Assembly: GCA_964438995.1 (NCBI GenBank)
Contig: CAYTMQ010000009.1
Location: forward strand, 76,804-140,803
Direction of reading: 5' to 3'
DNA from: JABMMZ01 sp964438995
GTDB taxonomy: Bacteria > Bacteroidota > Bacteroidia > NS11-12g > UBA955
Length of the DNA stretch: 64,000 nt
Part shown: positions 1-9,120 of the stretch, in pieces
Numbering within the stretch: the first letter of the stretch is position 1
How the letters are laid out: every line of letters starts with the position of its first letter
Notes under the pieces: generated by a model
The model's input: the letters and a program-made list of their open reading frames with translations, nothing else
What the model was told of the DNA's origin: nothing
Database searches by the model: none
Position numbers and translations under genes: made by a program

Positions 1-1021
1 TGGCAGAGCCAGTGAAATCTTGAAAACGCCATTTTAGTTTTAAGGACTTATCCATTTTTACCAAATAGTATTTTGTTTCATTGTTATTTGAGTTTGGATT
101 TTCTTTGAGATATTCCAAATAAATCGAACCGTCTTTTGTTCTTAAATAATTAGTGATGATGTTAGTTGGAGTATATTGGTGTGAATATCTATCAAAAACA
201 ACTGTGTTTAAGTTGGTGTCCAGTTCAGCAAATCTATCGGTGATATAACGCTGTTTTAATTGGTCAAATCCTATTAAATAGTAATATTGAAAACTAATGT
301 AATTGTCTAATGTGTTATCTGTACAATTTAGATGGTATAGTGATATAGAATCAAATCCGTTATATGCAAAACGAGACATCTGGAAAGCACCGCTTGTAGC
401 ACTCGAAAAATAGGGTTTTTCTAAGATGCCTGGACTTAATATAACCTTATCAAAACTGCCATTAGCATTAAAACAAAGCATCATTCTCTGCGGAGTTCTT
501 GGAAGTGCTTTAGGATATAGATCAATGATGTCATAAGCATTCATAAACATTCCTGGTGTAAAATGGGTTACTATATAAACTTGACCAGAATACGGATTTA
601 CAGACAATTTAACATTAGAATTGAATCTAATAAGATTGTCATTTGGTCCAGAGCTTAGTGTATTGGCCCAAACAACTTCTCCAAATTTATTGATTTTATA
701 TAGGTAAATAGCTGTAGCAGAAATATTGGATATTTCGTGTTTTAGATTAATGGTTTTCTTGCTTGGAGAAAATTGATTGATGCTCAAATTGCGATCATAT
801 TCAGAAATTAAATAGTTACCAAGAACATACATGTTACCTTCAACATCAAGTGCCATATCTATTGGTACAGCGCAAAGATTTGTATATATATCTATGGGTG
901 TATAATATACGGGCGCACTATTGGGACAATTGCTTGTACTTACAGCAAAATCCCAATAATACTTCTGTGCATTAACTGTATTAATAGTTAAAAATAATAA
1001 AATAAAAAGTCTTGTTTTCAT
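1..1021 (-). CDS. Secreted beta-propeller-like protein, C-terminus cut by window edge
   Basis: Reading the minus strand from the ATG at 1019-1021 gives an open frame of about 340 codons that runs off the left edge. It begins MKTRLFILLFLTINTVNAQK, a clear signal peptide. The mature part contains phrases such as DVEGNMYVLGNY and KINKFGEVVWANT, which resemble blades of SBBP/delta-60-type secreted beta-propellers, but I cannot assign a named family. The start codon overlaps the stop of the upstream lipoprotein gene in an ATGA arrangement, so the two are probably translationally coupled and made together. The function is unknown; a cell-surface or secreted role is inferred from the signal peptide. 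The C-terminus, where a T9SS sorting domain might lie, is outside the window. Confidence 0.7.
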   Translation of the reverse strand, partial: MKTRLFILLFLTINTVNAQKYYWDFAVSTSNCPNSAPVYYTPIDIYTNLCAVPIDMALDVEGNMYVLGNYLISEYDRNLSINQFSPSKKTINLKHEISNISATAIYLYKINKFGEVVWANTLSSGPNDNLIRFNSNVKLSVNPYSGQVYIVTHFTPGMFMNAYDIIDLYPKALPRTPQRMMLCFNANGSFDKVILSPGILEKPYFSSATSGAFQMSRFAYNGFDSISLYHLNCTDNTLDNYISFQYYYLIGFDQLKQRYITDRFAELDTNLNTVVFDRYSHQYTPTNIITNYLRTKDGSIYLEYLKENPNSNNNETKYYLVKMDKSLKLKWRFQDFTGSA

Positions 1022-2253
1022 AGTGATTTTGATATTAGATAACACTTATTCGCATCAAACAACAATTGCCAAATCTTATTATTTGAATAATATAGAGAAC
1101 TTACAGATGTTTCTTGCTTAATCTGTGGACTTGAAATGGATGTGATACTGCCATTTCTATTGATAGATATACCATTTTTGTCAGCATAAATCATTTCTCC
1201 AATTCTATCATTAGGCATATATAAAAGATATTGAGATTTGAATGGCATTTTTATTAAGTTGTCATAAGCACTTCCATTTAATGCTTTTACCGTATAATTG
1301 TCTAAATTTACTTCAAAATATCTGCATGTATTGTTTTGAAATTGAGCGAAGACATACAATCTGTTATTGTTGAGGAAAAACCTAGAGTCTAATAAAACAT
1401 TATTGACATCAGTGCCAGTAAATTGTGATATTGGATAAGTGCTTTTTACAACAACTGTGTTGAGATTTTCGTATGTAGAACCGCTGGAATGAGTGAATAT
1501 TGTATTCGTGCTTTGTGTGATAAAAATAGTTGAACCATTTAAACACATCGAAATATTTTGGTTATTCTTATGCGCAATTCCAACACATAAACCAATAGGA
1601 TTAACACTGTAATAATTTAAGCTGTTATTGAATAATCTACCATTTAAACCATTCGCTACCATAGGGAATAGTGGATTGGCAATACCAACACCCATTGAAG
1701 ATTGTGTGCTTTTAAATTGGAAAAAAGCTGAATTAATTCTGCTGGGATTCTGACCAACAATTTTCTTTTTAACATTAAAATACTCATAACGATTTCTATC
1801 TGGATCAGATATGTTGTAATTGTCTTTCACTTCCTTTTGGGTAATTGCAAAAAGACCATCGTCTGTTAAATCTTTAGAGTGCATATCAATTAAGCTAGAT
1901 AGAATATCAGTGCCAGTGCCACTATATACCAATTCAATTAAATTAACTTCTTCTACTTTTGAGCTGCCAGAATGAAAGGCTCTCCATCTCATGTCTTTAA
2001 TCCTTAGTTCAGGATAAATTTTAAATAGTGAACTATAAGAAACATCAATACCATCTGTGTGTTCTTTAACTAAATTAAGTTTAATTGGTTCACCATTCGT
2101 AATAATACTATACTCATTTACAGATTTTTCCACTTTCCAACCATTCGCTGCTTGAAACGGATTGTCTTCAGAACCTGAAGTTTTATTCTCTTTTTTACAC
2201 GACAATAAAGCAATTATTGAAAATAGCAGAGGCGCATATTTGGTTTTTTTCAT
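1018..2253 (-). CDS. Lipoprotein of unknown function, 411 aa
   Basis: The protein starts MKKTKYAPLLFSIIALLSCK, a lipoprotein signal with lipobox LLSC. It is therefore predicted to be lipid-anchored in the envelope. The rest is Asn/Ser-rich and has no domain I recognise; segments such as NNNRLYVFAQFQNNTCRYFEVN suggest repeated beta strands as in its downstream neighbour. The TTG 12 bases upstream is rejected as the start because it lies inside a TAnnTTTG -7 element (2263-2270); the ATG at 2251-2253 is used instead. The gene overlaps the next secreted-protein gene by four bases (ATGA), forming a two-gene operon of envelope proteins. Confidence 0.7.
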   Translation of the reverse strand: MKKTKYAPLLFSIIALLSCKKENKTSGSEDNPFQAANGWKVEKSVNEYSIITNGEPIKLNLVKEHTDGIDVSYSSLFKIYPELRIKDMRWRAFHSGSSKVEEVNLIELVYSGTGTDILSSLIDMHSKDLTDDGLFAITQKEVKDNYNISDPDRNRYEYFNVKKKIVGQNPSRINSAFFQFKSTQSSMGVGIANPLFPMVANGLNGRLFNNSLNYYSVNPIGLCVGIAHKNNQNISMCLNGSTIFITQSTNTIFTHSSGSTYENLNTVVVKSTYPISQFTGTDVNNVLLDSRFFLNNNRLYVFAQFQNNTCRYFEVNLDNYTVKALNGSAYDNLIKMPFKSQYLLYMPNDRIGEMIYADKNGISINRNGSITSISSPQIKQETSVSSLYYSNNKIWQLLFDANKCYLISKSL

Positions 2254-2262
2254 AATTTTTAG

Positions 2263-2270
2263 CAAATGTA
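2263..2270 (-). promoter_or_regulatory. Bacteroidota -7 promoter element
   Basis: TACATTTG on the minus strand matches the phylum's TAnnTTTG consensus and ends 9 bases before the lipoprotein ATG. The transcript would have a very short leader. No convincing -33 TTTG was found. Confidence 0.5.
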
Positions 2271-2315
2271 AGAATTATTGGTTTACATTTAAATAGAGAT
2301 TTCAACAAAGAATTG

Positions 2316-2996
2316 TCATACTTGTTTGGTTGAATGGTCGTTTTTTAATAGGTTTAAAATTATCCCATTGATTTCATTTGCTTTATCCAAGACCATCAAA
2401 TGGCCACCATCTTCTATTTTATACATGGCATCTACTTCTCCAAAGGGTATTAAACGGTCTTTGCTTCCATGTATGTGTATTGTTTTTTTATCAAGTACAA
2501 ACTCATTATCCCAAGTCAGTATGACATTAATTGCCCATCTTAAAAATTTAGGGTCTGTTTGTTTTAATATGTCTTTTAATAACAATTGATGCTCTTTAGA
2601 AGAAACCCCAAAAAACCAATTGGTCAAAGTACTTGACTGTTTGAATAATCTGGTGGGTACGATTCTATGTAAACGAAAAATCCCTAAAGCTCTGAAATAC
2701 CATGGTACTTCATGTTTTGTTTTAAAGGATGAAATTAAAATAAGCTTATCGATATAAATTAATTTCATGATTTCGCAAGCCACTAAACCACCAAAAGATA
2801 ATCCAATTATTATTGGTCGTGGAGTACTAATTTGCTCTAACAATCGTATTACATAGGTCCTAACTTGTTCATTCGATTTGAGTGGCTCAATCCATTTGAC
2901 ATGATGCACAATATAGTTTTCAGGGAAATGAAAATGTTTAAACATTCTCTCATCAGCCCCCAACCCACTTAAAATATAAATATGTTGTTTAATCAT
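2316..2996 (-). CDS. Alpha/beta hydrolase
   Basis: The 226-aa protein has the layout of a small alpha/beta-fold hydrolase. The nucleophile elbow is GLSFGG with Ser67, the acid is probably Asp180 in HGSKDRLIP, and the catalytic His is His199 in GGHLMV. An N-terminal LSGLGADERMF stretch fits the oxyanion-hole loop. There is no signal peptide, so it should be cytoplasmic. The substrate cannot be told from sequence. The start codon overlaps the stop of the upstream PH-like membrane protein gene (ATGA), so the two share a transcript. Family assignment is firm; the reaction (esterase, lipase or other) is open. Confidence 0.8.
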   Translation of the reverse strand: MIKQHIYILSGLGADERMFKHFHFPENYIVHHVKWIEPLKSNEQVRTYVIRLLEQISTPRPIIIGLSFGGLVACEIMKLIYIDKLILISSFKTKHEVPWYFRALGIFRLHRIVPTRLFKQSSTLTNWFFGVSSKEHQLLLKDILKQTDPKFLRWAINVILTWDNEFVLDKKTIHIHGSKDRLIPFGEVDAMYKIEDGGHLMVLDKANEINGIILNLLKNDHSTKQV

Positions 2997-3946
2997 ACTA
3001 TTATGAAATTTTTTCTAGTTGATTTACCCATTTTTTTGAAATCACTTAGCAAAGTTGCTAATTGTCGCTTGTTTAAACTTTCTGCATTGTATATTTTATA
3101 CCTATAATCGTTGGTCCAAACTCTTAGCCCTTTAAGGTAAGATTTGCGTACTACAATGGTTACAGTTTCAATATGTTTAATGTCATCGAGTTTATAGATT
3201 CTTTTGTTCCAAAAAATGAAAGGTGAATGGATAACAAATACATCATTAACAATTTCAAAGCTAAAATGAGCTCTTTTAAATAATTGAATCATTATTAGAC
3301 ATTCAATAATTAATATTAGCATCGCCATTAGAACCAATACACTGTTGGATGTTTTATAGGGTAAATACACCAATAAAATGATCACAATTGGAAGAAAGAA
3401 CAAAATGATTATCCCATTTTTTAGATAAAAGTTAATGGTTCTTATTGTATAGTCCTTCTTATTAGGAAGAATTTTAGGATATTCAATTGTGATTGGTTGA
3501 TAAGACGTTTTTTGAATGGCAACTTGCTCTAAATAGAGTTTTACATCATGTAAATTCTTGTATAATCTATCTTCAAAATTGAATTCATTCATGTACCTAA
3601 ATTCATCTTGAAAATTGCTTTTTATATATTCAGCATCAAAAACGATTCTTAGATTGTTAAAAGGATCAAACTCTACAATTTGATCATAATCATATTTCAA
3701 TTGGCCAATTTGAATGTATTGGTTGGTTAATGTCAATTCTGGAGCTTCATACTTGTTTTTAATTAGAATGAATGCACAACAAATAATGATCAATGATCCA
3801 AAAATAATTGGAACTTCGTAATTAGAATCTATCGCTATGAAGTAGATTGAAGAGAATAAAATAATGATTCCAAACGATAAGAAAGCAATCAGGCCATAAT
3901 AATTGGAAGTGTTTTTTTCAGACTTTAAAGTTTGGTTGACCATCAT
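2993..3946 (-). CDS. PH-like membrane protein, 317 aa
   Basis: I do not recognise a named family. The protein has two hydrophobic hairpins (about residues 18-60 and 175-222), each followed by a beta-rich segment of the type ELTLTNQYIQIGQLKYDYDQ and VFVIHSPFIFWNKRIYKLDD. That pattern, a membrane hairpin then a strand pair with a final charged helix, is typical of bacterial PH-like domain proteins, here apparently duplicated. It lies in the same transcript as the alpha/beta hydrolase, with an ATGA overlap. The neighbouring interrupted gene at 4126-5013 has the same architecture and is a paralogue. A membrane location is supported; function is unknown. Confidence 0.65.
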   Translation of the reverse strand: MMVNQTLKSEKNTSNYYGLIAFLSFGIIILFSSIYFIAIDSNYEVPIIFGSLIIICCAFILIKNKYEAPELTLTNQYIQIGQLKYDYDQIVEFDPFNNLRIVFDAEYIKSNFQDEFRYMNEFNFEDRLYKNLHDVKLYLEQVAIQKTSYQPITIEYPKILPNKKDYTIRTINFYLKNGIIILFFLPIVIILLVYLPYKTSNSVLVLMAMLILIIECLIMIQLFKRAHFSFEIVNDVFVIHSPFIFWNKRIYKLDDIKHIETVTIVVRKSYLKGLRVWTNDYRYKIYNAESLNKRQLATLLSDFKKMGKSTRKNFIIV

Positions 3947-4125
3947 TTTAATTTCAAAGCAAATAAATCACAATTTGCTCAGATTTGAAACTAAATCTTA
4001 CCTCAAGAACTCCAAAGTACAATTTTGTCAATCATTTGTTCCTATAAATTTACCTCTTCTGAATAATGTGTATAGTATTAGGTAATTTTTTTGGCATTTA
4101 CCGTTAGGTTGTTTGACTCTAAATC

Positions 4126-5013
4126 TTATTTCTTGACATCGTTTCTAATTGAAACTTTTAAATTGGAAAGACTATTTAAGGCATCTTGGAAATATTGTTT
4201 GTTTAAACCAGCTACTATAAATATGTTGTCAAAAAAATCATCAAGAATTATACGGATTTGTGTAAATCCTGAATTGTTTTTTTCAAATACTATTTCTCTT
4301 ATGTTACATAAATGATATATTTTCTCCTCCCAAAAAATAAAGTAATTTTTTATCCTTATAACTTCATTATTAAATTCGAAATAATATGAGTTACGGTATA
4401 GGGAACCCAACAGTATGATAATAATTGGCAATAATGATTCTGAATTTTTAAAATCAAAAACTAACAAGAAAATGAATATTGTAGAGAAAATTAAATTTAA
4501 AACATTTTTTAGGTTTTTTAATGGGTGACCCTTTATTGAATTGAAAACGCCAGAAACATCTTTAACTGGAATGCTAGTTCTATATGGAATAAAATTTGTT
4601 TTCAAGTCCCACACTTGATAAATAAATTGTTTTATAAATGGTAGGTTTGAATATCTACTATATACAAATTCATATGAAACTCAAGAATTAAAAGATATCA
4701 CCATACATTCTTTATATCTGTCAGTGGGAAAAGTCATATTACTTTTTGTGTTATAAATAACAGACTCTATTTCATCTATTCTAAATAATTTATTATTTAT
4801 TTTAATAGAAGTTTTTGTTACAGTAATTCTTTTAGTGAATTTATAAAATATAATTAAATAAGATGTGCAAATTAAAATAACTGTAGAACTTACTGCTAGG
4901 TTGAAAATATTAGAGATTTCATGAGTTAAAATTTGAATTACAAATAAAGATATCAGAAAGTAAATGAGATAAATTCTAGAATTATATCTTGAATGAATGA
5001 TTTCGGTTTTCAT
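4126..5013 (-). pseudogene. PH-like membrane protein gene interrupted by an in-frame TGA
   Basis: Two open segments, 4681-5013 (110 codons) and 4126-4680 (184 codons), lie in the same frame and are separated only by a TGA at 4681-4683. Read through, they give a protein of about 295 residues with the same order of features as the intact 317-aa paralogue just downstream: membrane hairpin, strand segment ITVTKTSIKINNKLFRIDEI, second hairpin, then strand segment VIRIKNYFIFWEEKIYHLCN. The second segment could in theory start at a GTG at 4612-4614, but homology continues upstream of it for 22 codons to the TGA. A recent nonsense mutation or a sequence error are the simplest explanations. Confidence 0.65.
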
Positions 5014-5045
5014 TTTTATTAGAATTAAACCCCAAGGATAACCTC

Positions 5046-6044
5046 TTACCTCAAAAACTCCAAAGTATTCACTCCATCAGCATAATCCCATAACTCTGGC
5101 ATTTGCGATTGTCCGAATGGTAAGGCTCCGCTTATATTTTGACTATGGGATACCACACATTGTATGTCGTTTTCGCGCTCCTTTAAATACGTTTGTGCCT
5201 CTGAAATATCATCGTAAAGATGGTAATTCAAAGTTGATATAGGCGCATGCAAATCGGTTTTTTCTTGAAACAACATAAACCCATTGTCATAATGTTTGGT
5301 TAAGTTCATCAGCAAAATCGACTTGTGGTACATGTAATTGTTGTAGTATTTGTGATGGTTGACAATGTCTATGTATTTGTCATAGGCTTCGTACAAAGGC
5401 TTCAATTCAAATTGTCTAGGCAATAGGAGATGGGTGATGTTTCTGCAACCCAATCCAAAGTATTGATAGATATCATCGGATAATGCTGTCAATTCTTCTG
5501 CCGTTTCTGTGCCATCCAATACAGATACTGAAGTTCTATTCTTTCTAATCAAACATGGGATGTTCTTGAAATAGTGTTCAAAGTACCTCGCTGAGTTGTT
5601 GCTGCCTGTGGCAATTAAATAATCGATTCCTTTTAAATTTTCAGTTATCGCTATCTTATCACTTAATTCTGGCAAAATCTGTGTGAGGTTGAGTATCGCA
5701 TGACCCATTAAAACTTCATCTTGTGACGATAATTTGCAATAGACATTTCTACCACTAGCAACTGCGCTGAGTAAATCGTGAAGTCCAACGAAAGGAATAT
5801 TACCAGCCATTATGATACCAACAGTTTTGTTGTCAGCTGAAGGTTCAACGTGTTCCAACCATTTTTCTACTTTGTCTTTTTTTAGGGCAAGCGACCAACT
5901 ATGTGCAGCTTTTTTGATGTTTTCAATCGTAAACCAATTGTTCTTTACATTGGCCGTATCCATCACATATTCGGGAATGACATTCATGGACTTTCCCAGT
6001 TCTACAAATGCGTTGATTATTTCAGATTTTTTCACAGAATTCAA
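5046..6044 (-). CDS. Acyl-CoA reductase, LuxC-like
   Basis: The 332-aa protein belongs to the LuxC-type acyl-CoA reductase family, which reduces acyl-CoA or acyl-enzyme to an aldehyde using NADPH. Family-type segments include GIIMAGNIPFVGLHDLLSAV, LIATGSNNSARYFEHYF (nucleotide-binding loop) and YFGLGCRNITHLLLP, whose Cys is the likely acyl-accepting residue. It is shorter than LuxC of luminous bacteria but typical of the stand-alone version common in Bacteroidota. There is no signal peptide, so it is cytoplasmic. The physiological substrate is unknown. The gene sits alone between the interrupted membrane-protein gene and a divergent outer-membrane protein gene. Confidence 0.8.
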   Translation of the reverse strand: MNSVKKSEIINAFVELGKSMNVIPEYVMDTANVKNNWFTIENIKKAAHSWSLALKKDKVEKWLEHVEPSADNKTVGIIMAGNIPFVGLHDLLSAVASGRNVYCKLSSQDEVLMGHAILNLTQILPELSDKIAITENLKGIDYLIATGSNNSARYFEHYFKNIPCLIRKNRTSVSVLDGTETAEELTALSDDIYQYFGLGCRNITHLLLPRQFELKPLYEAYDKYIDIVNHHKYYNNYMYHKSILLMNLTKHYDNGFMLFQEKTDLHAPISTLNYHLYDDISEAQTYLKERENDIQCVVSHSQNISGALPFGQSQMPELWDYADGVNTLEFLR

Positions 6045-6113
6045 GGTAACAAAATTACAGATTATCCGTTCAATATACTAATTCATCAACGTGGGAAAAA
6101 AATTGAGATTAAA

Positions 6114-6851
6114 ATGAAAAATAATTTTAGGTTTGTAGAAATGTTTAAAACACCATTACTAGCAGTTTTATTTCTATTATTTGCATACAATGCATCGGCT
6201 CAAAAAGGTTTAAGAATCGGTCCGACAGTGACATTCTTATCATCTAGATCATATGTGGTAGATTCATTGCCTGATAACTTCAATTTTAGATACAAATCTG
6301 GAATTGGTGGTGGATTTAGCTTGCAGTATGGATTTACTGAGCGTTTTGTTTTAGGCACTGGATTTAACTATACCAGCAAAGGATATAGGGTATTCAACGA
6401 TACGAACACCAGAGGTAATTTGGTTAAACACAATATTGGCAATATAGAAATGCCCATTAATGCTATTTTTAAAATGCGTATAGGCAGCACATCTAGAATG
6501 AGAGGTTTAATTGGCGCTACATTAAATTACAACTTAGGCAAGTCGTCTTATACAGCGAAAAACACCGATGGGTCATTCAATATCGTAGAAAAGAACCTCA
6601 ATAAGCTTTACCCTTTGTTGAATTTAGGATTGGAAATCGCTACAGAAAACAAAGGAGGTAATGTCTTTGTTTTGGGAGTATACTACAAACATTCTATAAG
6701 CAACCAAGCTGAATTGAATGTTTACAACTCATCTAACTTAACTACAAATCCGAGGTTTAACCTGGGTTTTAGAGGCTCATATTTGGGTATCGGAATTACT
6801 TATCTGTTTGATACAAAGAACTTTAAGAGAACAGAGGAGTATTTTTATTAA
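6114..6851 (+). CDS. Outer-membrane beta-barrel protein (PorT-like family)
   Basis: Starting at the ATG at 6114, the product is 245 aa with a signal peptide ending NASAQ. A string of amphipathic strands follows, for example FRYKSGIGGGFSLQYGFTER and FNLGFRGSYLGIGITYLF, closing with an aromatic C-terminal strand. This is the layout of the small outer-membrane beta-barrel family widespread in Bacteroidota. Longer readings that begin at 5901 would extend back into the divergent acyl-CoA reductase gene and are not supported. Function within the family is unknown; some members such as PorT serve the T9SS, but nothing here shows that role. Confidence 0.75.
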   Translation: MKNNFRFVEMFKTPLLAVLFLLFAYNASAQKGLRIGPTVTFLSSRSYVVDSLPDNFNFRYKSGIGGGFSLQYGFTERFVLGTGFNYTSKGYRVFNDTNTRGNLVKHNIGNIEMPINAIFKMRIGSTSRMRGLIGATLNYNLGKSSYTAKNTDGSFNIVEKNLNKLYPLLNLGLEIATENKGGNVFVLGVYYKHSISNQAELNVYNSSNLTTNPRFNLGFRGSYLGIGITYLFDTKNFKRTEEYFY

Positions 6852-6909
6852 GCTTAATGTAACATTGAATTAAGTTAAATTTATCCTTTATTTTTACATC
6901 CAACTTACT

Positions 6910-6917
6910 TACTTTTG
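6910..6917 (+). promoter_or_regulatory. -7 element of the decarboxylase gene
   Basis: TACTTTTG followed by C matches TAnnTTTG and lies 38 bases before the ATG at 6956. Confidence 0.45.
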
Positions 6918-6955
6918 CATTTGGTATGAGATTTGACTCAGTTGCCTTGTAAAAA

Positions 6956-8350
6956 ATGAAAGATAAGTATATAGATTTAATTGACCAGACTTTTGATTTT
7001 CCGGTCGACGAGTTCAACCTAAACGACAACCAAGAACTCACCTTTCACAACATCCCTTTAATGGACATCGTAGAACAGTATGGTACGCCTCTAAAGTTTA
7101 CTTATCTTCCTAAGATATCCGAAAACATCAAGAAAGCCCGTACTTGGTTCAATGTTGCTATGGCGAAAGTAGACTACAAAGCCAAGTATCATTACTGCTA
7201 TTGTACTAAGAGTTCTCACTTCAGTCACGTATTAGAGGAAGTACTTCGCAACGATGTACATTTAGAAACTTCATCTGGGTTCGATATCAATTTAATATTG
7301 TCATTATACGAACAAGGATTGATTTCAAAGGATAAGTATATCGTTTGTAATGGGTTCAAACTGCAATCTTATGTAGACAACATAGCACTGATCATCAATG
7401 AAGGGTTTAAGAATGTTATACCTATTATAGACAATTTAAGAGAGATAGATTTACTTGCTAACGCTGTTGAAGGTGATTTCTTTTGTGGATTGAGAATAGC
7501 AGCTGAAGAAGAGCCTAAGTTCCCTTTCTACACTTCAAGATTGGGTATCGGCTACAAAGACATAGTGCCTTTATATAAAGAGAAGTTGGCTGGTAAAAAG
7601 CACATGAAGCTCAAGATGTTGCACTTCTTTATCAATACTGGTATTGAAGATGATGCATACTACTGGAACGAATTGCACAAATGTTTGAGTGTGTATGTTG
7701 AGCTAAAGAAAATCTGCCCAACATTAGACAGTTTGAACATCGGTGGAGGATTTCCAATTAAGAATTCTTTAAAGTTTGCCTTCGATTATGAGTACATGGC
7801 ATCAGAGATAGTTGCACAAGTAAAACAGGTATGCGACAGCAATGGTGTTCCAGAACCAGACATCTTTACTGAGTTTGGATCATTCACAGTTGGTGAAAGT
7901 GGTGGAGCTATATTCAAAATTGAATACCAAAAAATCCAAAATGACAGAGAAAAATGGAACATGATAGACAGCAGTTTCATGACAACTTTGCCAGATTCTT
8001 GGGCTATTAATAAGAAATTCATCATGTTTCCGCTTAACCATTGGGAGAAAACTTACGAAAGGGTATTGCTAGGTGGTATTACTTGCGATAGTGATGATTA
8101 CTACAACAGCGAACAACATTCTAATGCCATATACTTGCCAGTATTCGATCCGAACGACCCATTGTACATTGGATATTTTCATACTGGAGCATATCAAGAA
8201 AGTATCGGCGGATATGGCGGTATACAGCACTGTTTAACACCTGCACCAAAGCACATCATCATCTCTAAAGATGAAAATGGTGATTACAGCACTAAATTGT
8301 TCTCAAAAGAACAAACGTATAAGAGTATGTTAAAGACTTTGGGGTATTAG
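6956..8350 (+). CDS. Arginine decarboxylase-like fold-III PLP enzyme
   Basis: The 464-aa protein is a fold-type III PLP-dependent decarboxylase of the alanine racemase / ornithine-arginine decarboxylase superfamily. The N-terminal barrel begins with a YHYCYCTKSSHF segment whose Lys is the expected PLP lysine. It is followed by HLETSSGFDINLI, LNIGGGFPIKNS (phosphate-binding Gly-rich loop), FTEFGSFTVGESG and, near the C-terminus, the conserved CDSDDYY segment that supplies the active-site Cys-Asp. This compact form, shorter than E. coli SpeA, is generally annotated as arginine decarboxylase in Bacteroidota, giving agmatine for polyamine synthesis. The exact substrate is inferred. The 3' end overlaps the convergent DUF3467 gene by four bases. 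Confidence 0.75.
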   Translation: MKDKYIDLIDQTFDFPVDEFNLNDNQELTFHNIPLMDIVEQYGTPLKFTYLPKISENIKKARTWFNVAMAKVDYKAKYHYCYCTKSSHFSHVLEEVLRNDVHLETSSGFDINLILSLYEQGLISKDKYIVCNGFKLQSYVDNIALIINEGFKNVIPIIDNLREIDLLANAVEGDFFCGLRIAAEEEPKFPFYTSRLGIGYKDIVPLYKEKLAGKKHMKLKMLHFFINTGIEDDAYYWNELHKCLSVYVELKKICPTLDSLNIGGGFPIKNSLKFAFDYEYMASEIVAQVKQVCDSNGVPEPDIFTEFGSFTVGESGGAIFKIEYQKIQNDREKWNMIDSSFMTTLPDSWAINKKFIMFPLNHWEKTYERVLLGGITCDSDDYYNSEQHSNAIYLPVFDPNDPLYIGYFHTGAYQESIGGYGGIQHCLTPAPKHIIISKDENGDYSTKLFSKEQTYKSMLKTLGY

Positions 8351-8673
8351 GCCTGACCGGTCATACCTCCAAAGTTGATTGGAAATCCTGGGTTTCCACC
8401 ATTGCCATCTACTTCTACTTCACCGAAGTTAGCTTCGAATTTGCTCATGTTATCACCCAAAGCAAACAGTAAACGTTTAGCGTGTTGAGGTGTCATGATG
8501 ATTCTACTTTTTACTTTACCTTTTGGAATACCAGGTAAAATTCTCACGAAATCTATGATGAATTCAGCTTGACTGTGCGTAATGATGGCTAAGTTGCTGT
8601 ATACACCTTCTGCAATTTCTTCAGAAAGTTCGATGTCTATTGGTTGTTCTTGGATGTCGTCTTTATTTGTCAT
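8347..8673 (-). CDS. DUF3467 family protein
   Basis: The 108-aa product matches DUF3467 proteins in size and in the segment SNLAIITHSQAEFIIDFVRILPG, followed by KVKSRIIMTPQHAKRLLFAL. It is small, acidic at both ends and has no signal peptide. The function of the family is not established. It is transcribed alone from a TAnnTTTG promoter and converges on the decarboxylase gene with a four-base overlap. Confidence 0.8.
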   Translation of the reverse strand: MTNKDDIQEQPIDIELSEEIAEGVYSNLAIITHSQAEFIIDFVRILPGIPKGKVKSRIIMTPQHAKRLLFALGDNMSKFEANFGEVEVDGNGGNPGFPINFGGMTGQA

Positions 8674-8686
8674 GATATTATAGCCT

Positions 8687-8694
8687 CAAATATA
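8687..8694 (-). promoter_or_regulatory. -7 element of the DUF3467 gene
   Basis: TATATTTG on the minus strand lies 13 bases before the ATG at 8671-8673. Confidence 0.5.
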
Positions 8695-8729
8695 ATTGCT
8701 TTAATTTGAAAATTATTCTCAAAACTATG

Positions 8730-8737
8730 TAATTTTG
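8730..8737 (+). promoter_or_regulatory. -7 element of the DUF4920 lipoprotein gene
   Basis: TAATTTTG on the plus strand lies 17 bases before the ATG at 8755. With the preceding element it forms a compact divergent promoter region. Confidence 0.45.
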
Positions 8738-8754
8738 TCCATCAAGTAATTTTT

Positions 8755-9120
8755 ATGAAGCAATTATTAATTCTATTCGCTCTTATTTTTGTTGTAGCAT
8801 GTAACAATACGCCTAGTGCTGGTGCTTTTGGTGAGAAATTTGAAAAAAGCAATGTTAAAGATTTCAAATCTGCACTTGCATCTTACAACTCTGGGAAAGA
8901 TGAAACCTATGTTATAGAAGGTACTATTGATAAAGTTTGTCAGCATTCTGGTTGCTGGTTGTCATTCAAAAACGACTCAACAGATTTTTACGTAAACACA
9001 GAAGAAAAATTCACTTTACCTAAAGACAGTAAAGGTAAAAAAGCTGTTGCAAAAGGTAAGTTCGTGAAAGATGACAAAGGTGAGGTAAGCTTTACCACAA
9101 CTGGCGTAATCATCGAGTAA
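8755..9120 (+). CDS. DUF4920 lipoprotein
   Basis: The 121-aa protein starts with a lipoprotein signal (LIFVVAC, lipidated Cys16). The mature domain has the segment IDKVCQHSGCWLSFKND with two conserved cysteines, characteristic of DUF4920, a small OB-like domain often found in Bacteroidota lipoproteins. An envelope location is predicted; binding of a metal by the cysteine pair is possible but not shown. It ends immediately before the convergent histidine kinase gene. Confidence 0.75.
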   Translation: MKQLLILFALIFVVACNNTPSAGAFGEKFEKSNVKDFKSALASYNSGKDETYVIEGTIDKVCQHSGCWLSFKNDSTDFYVNTEEKFTLPKDSKGKKAVAKGKFVKDDKGEVSFTTTGVIIE

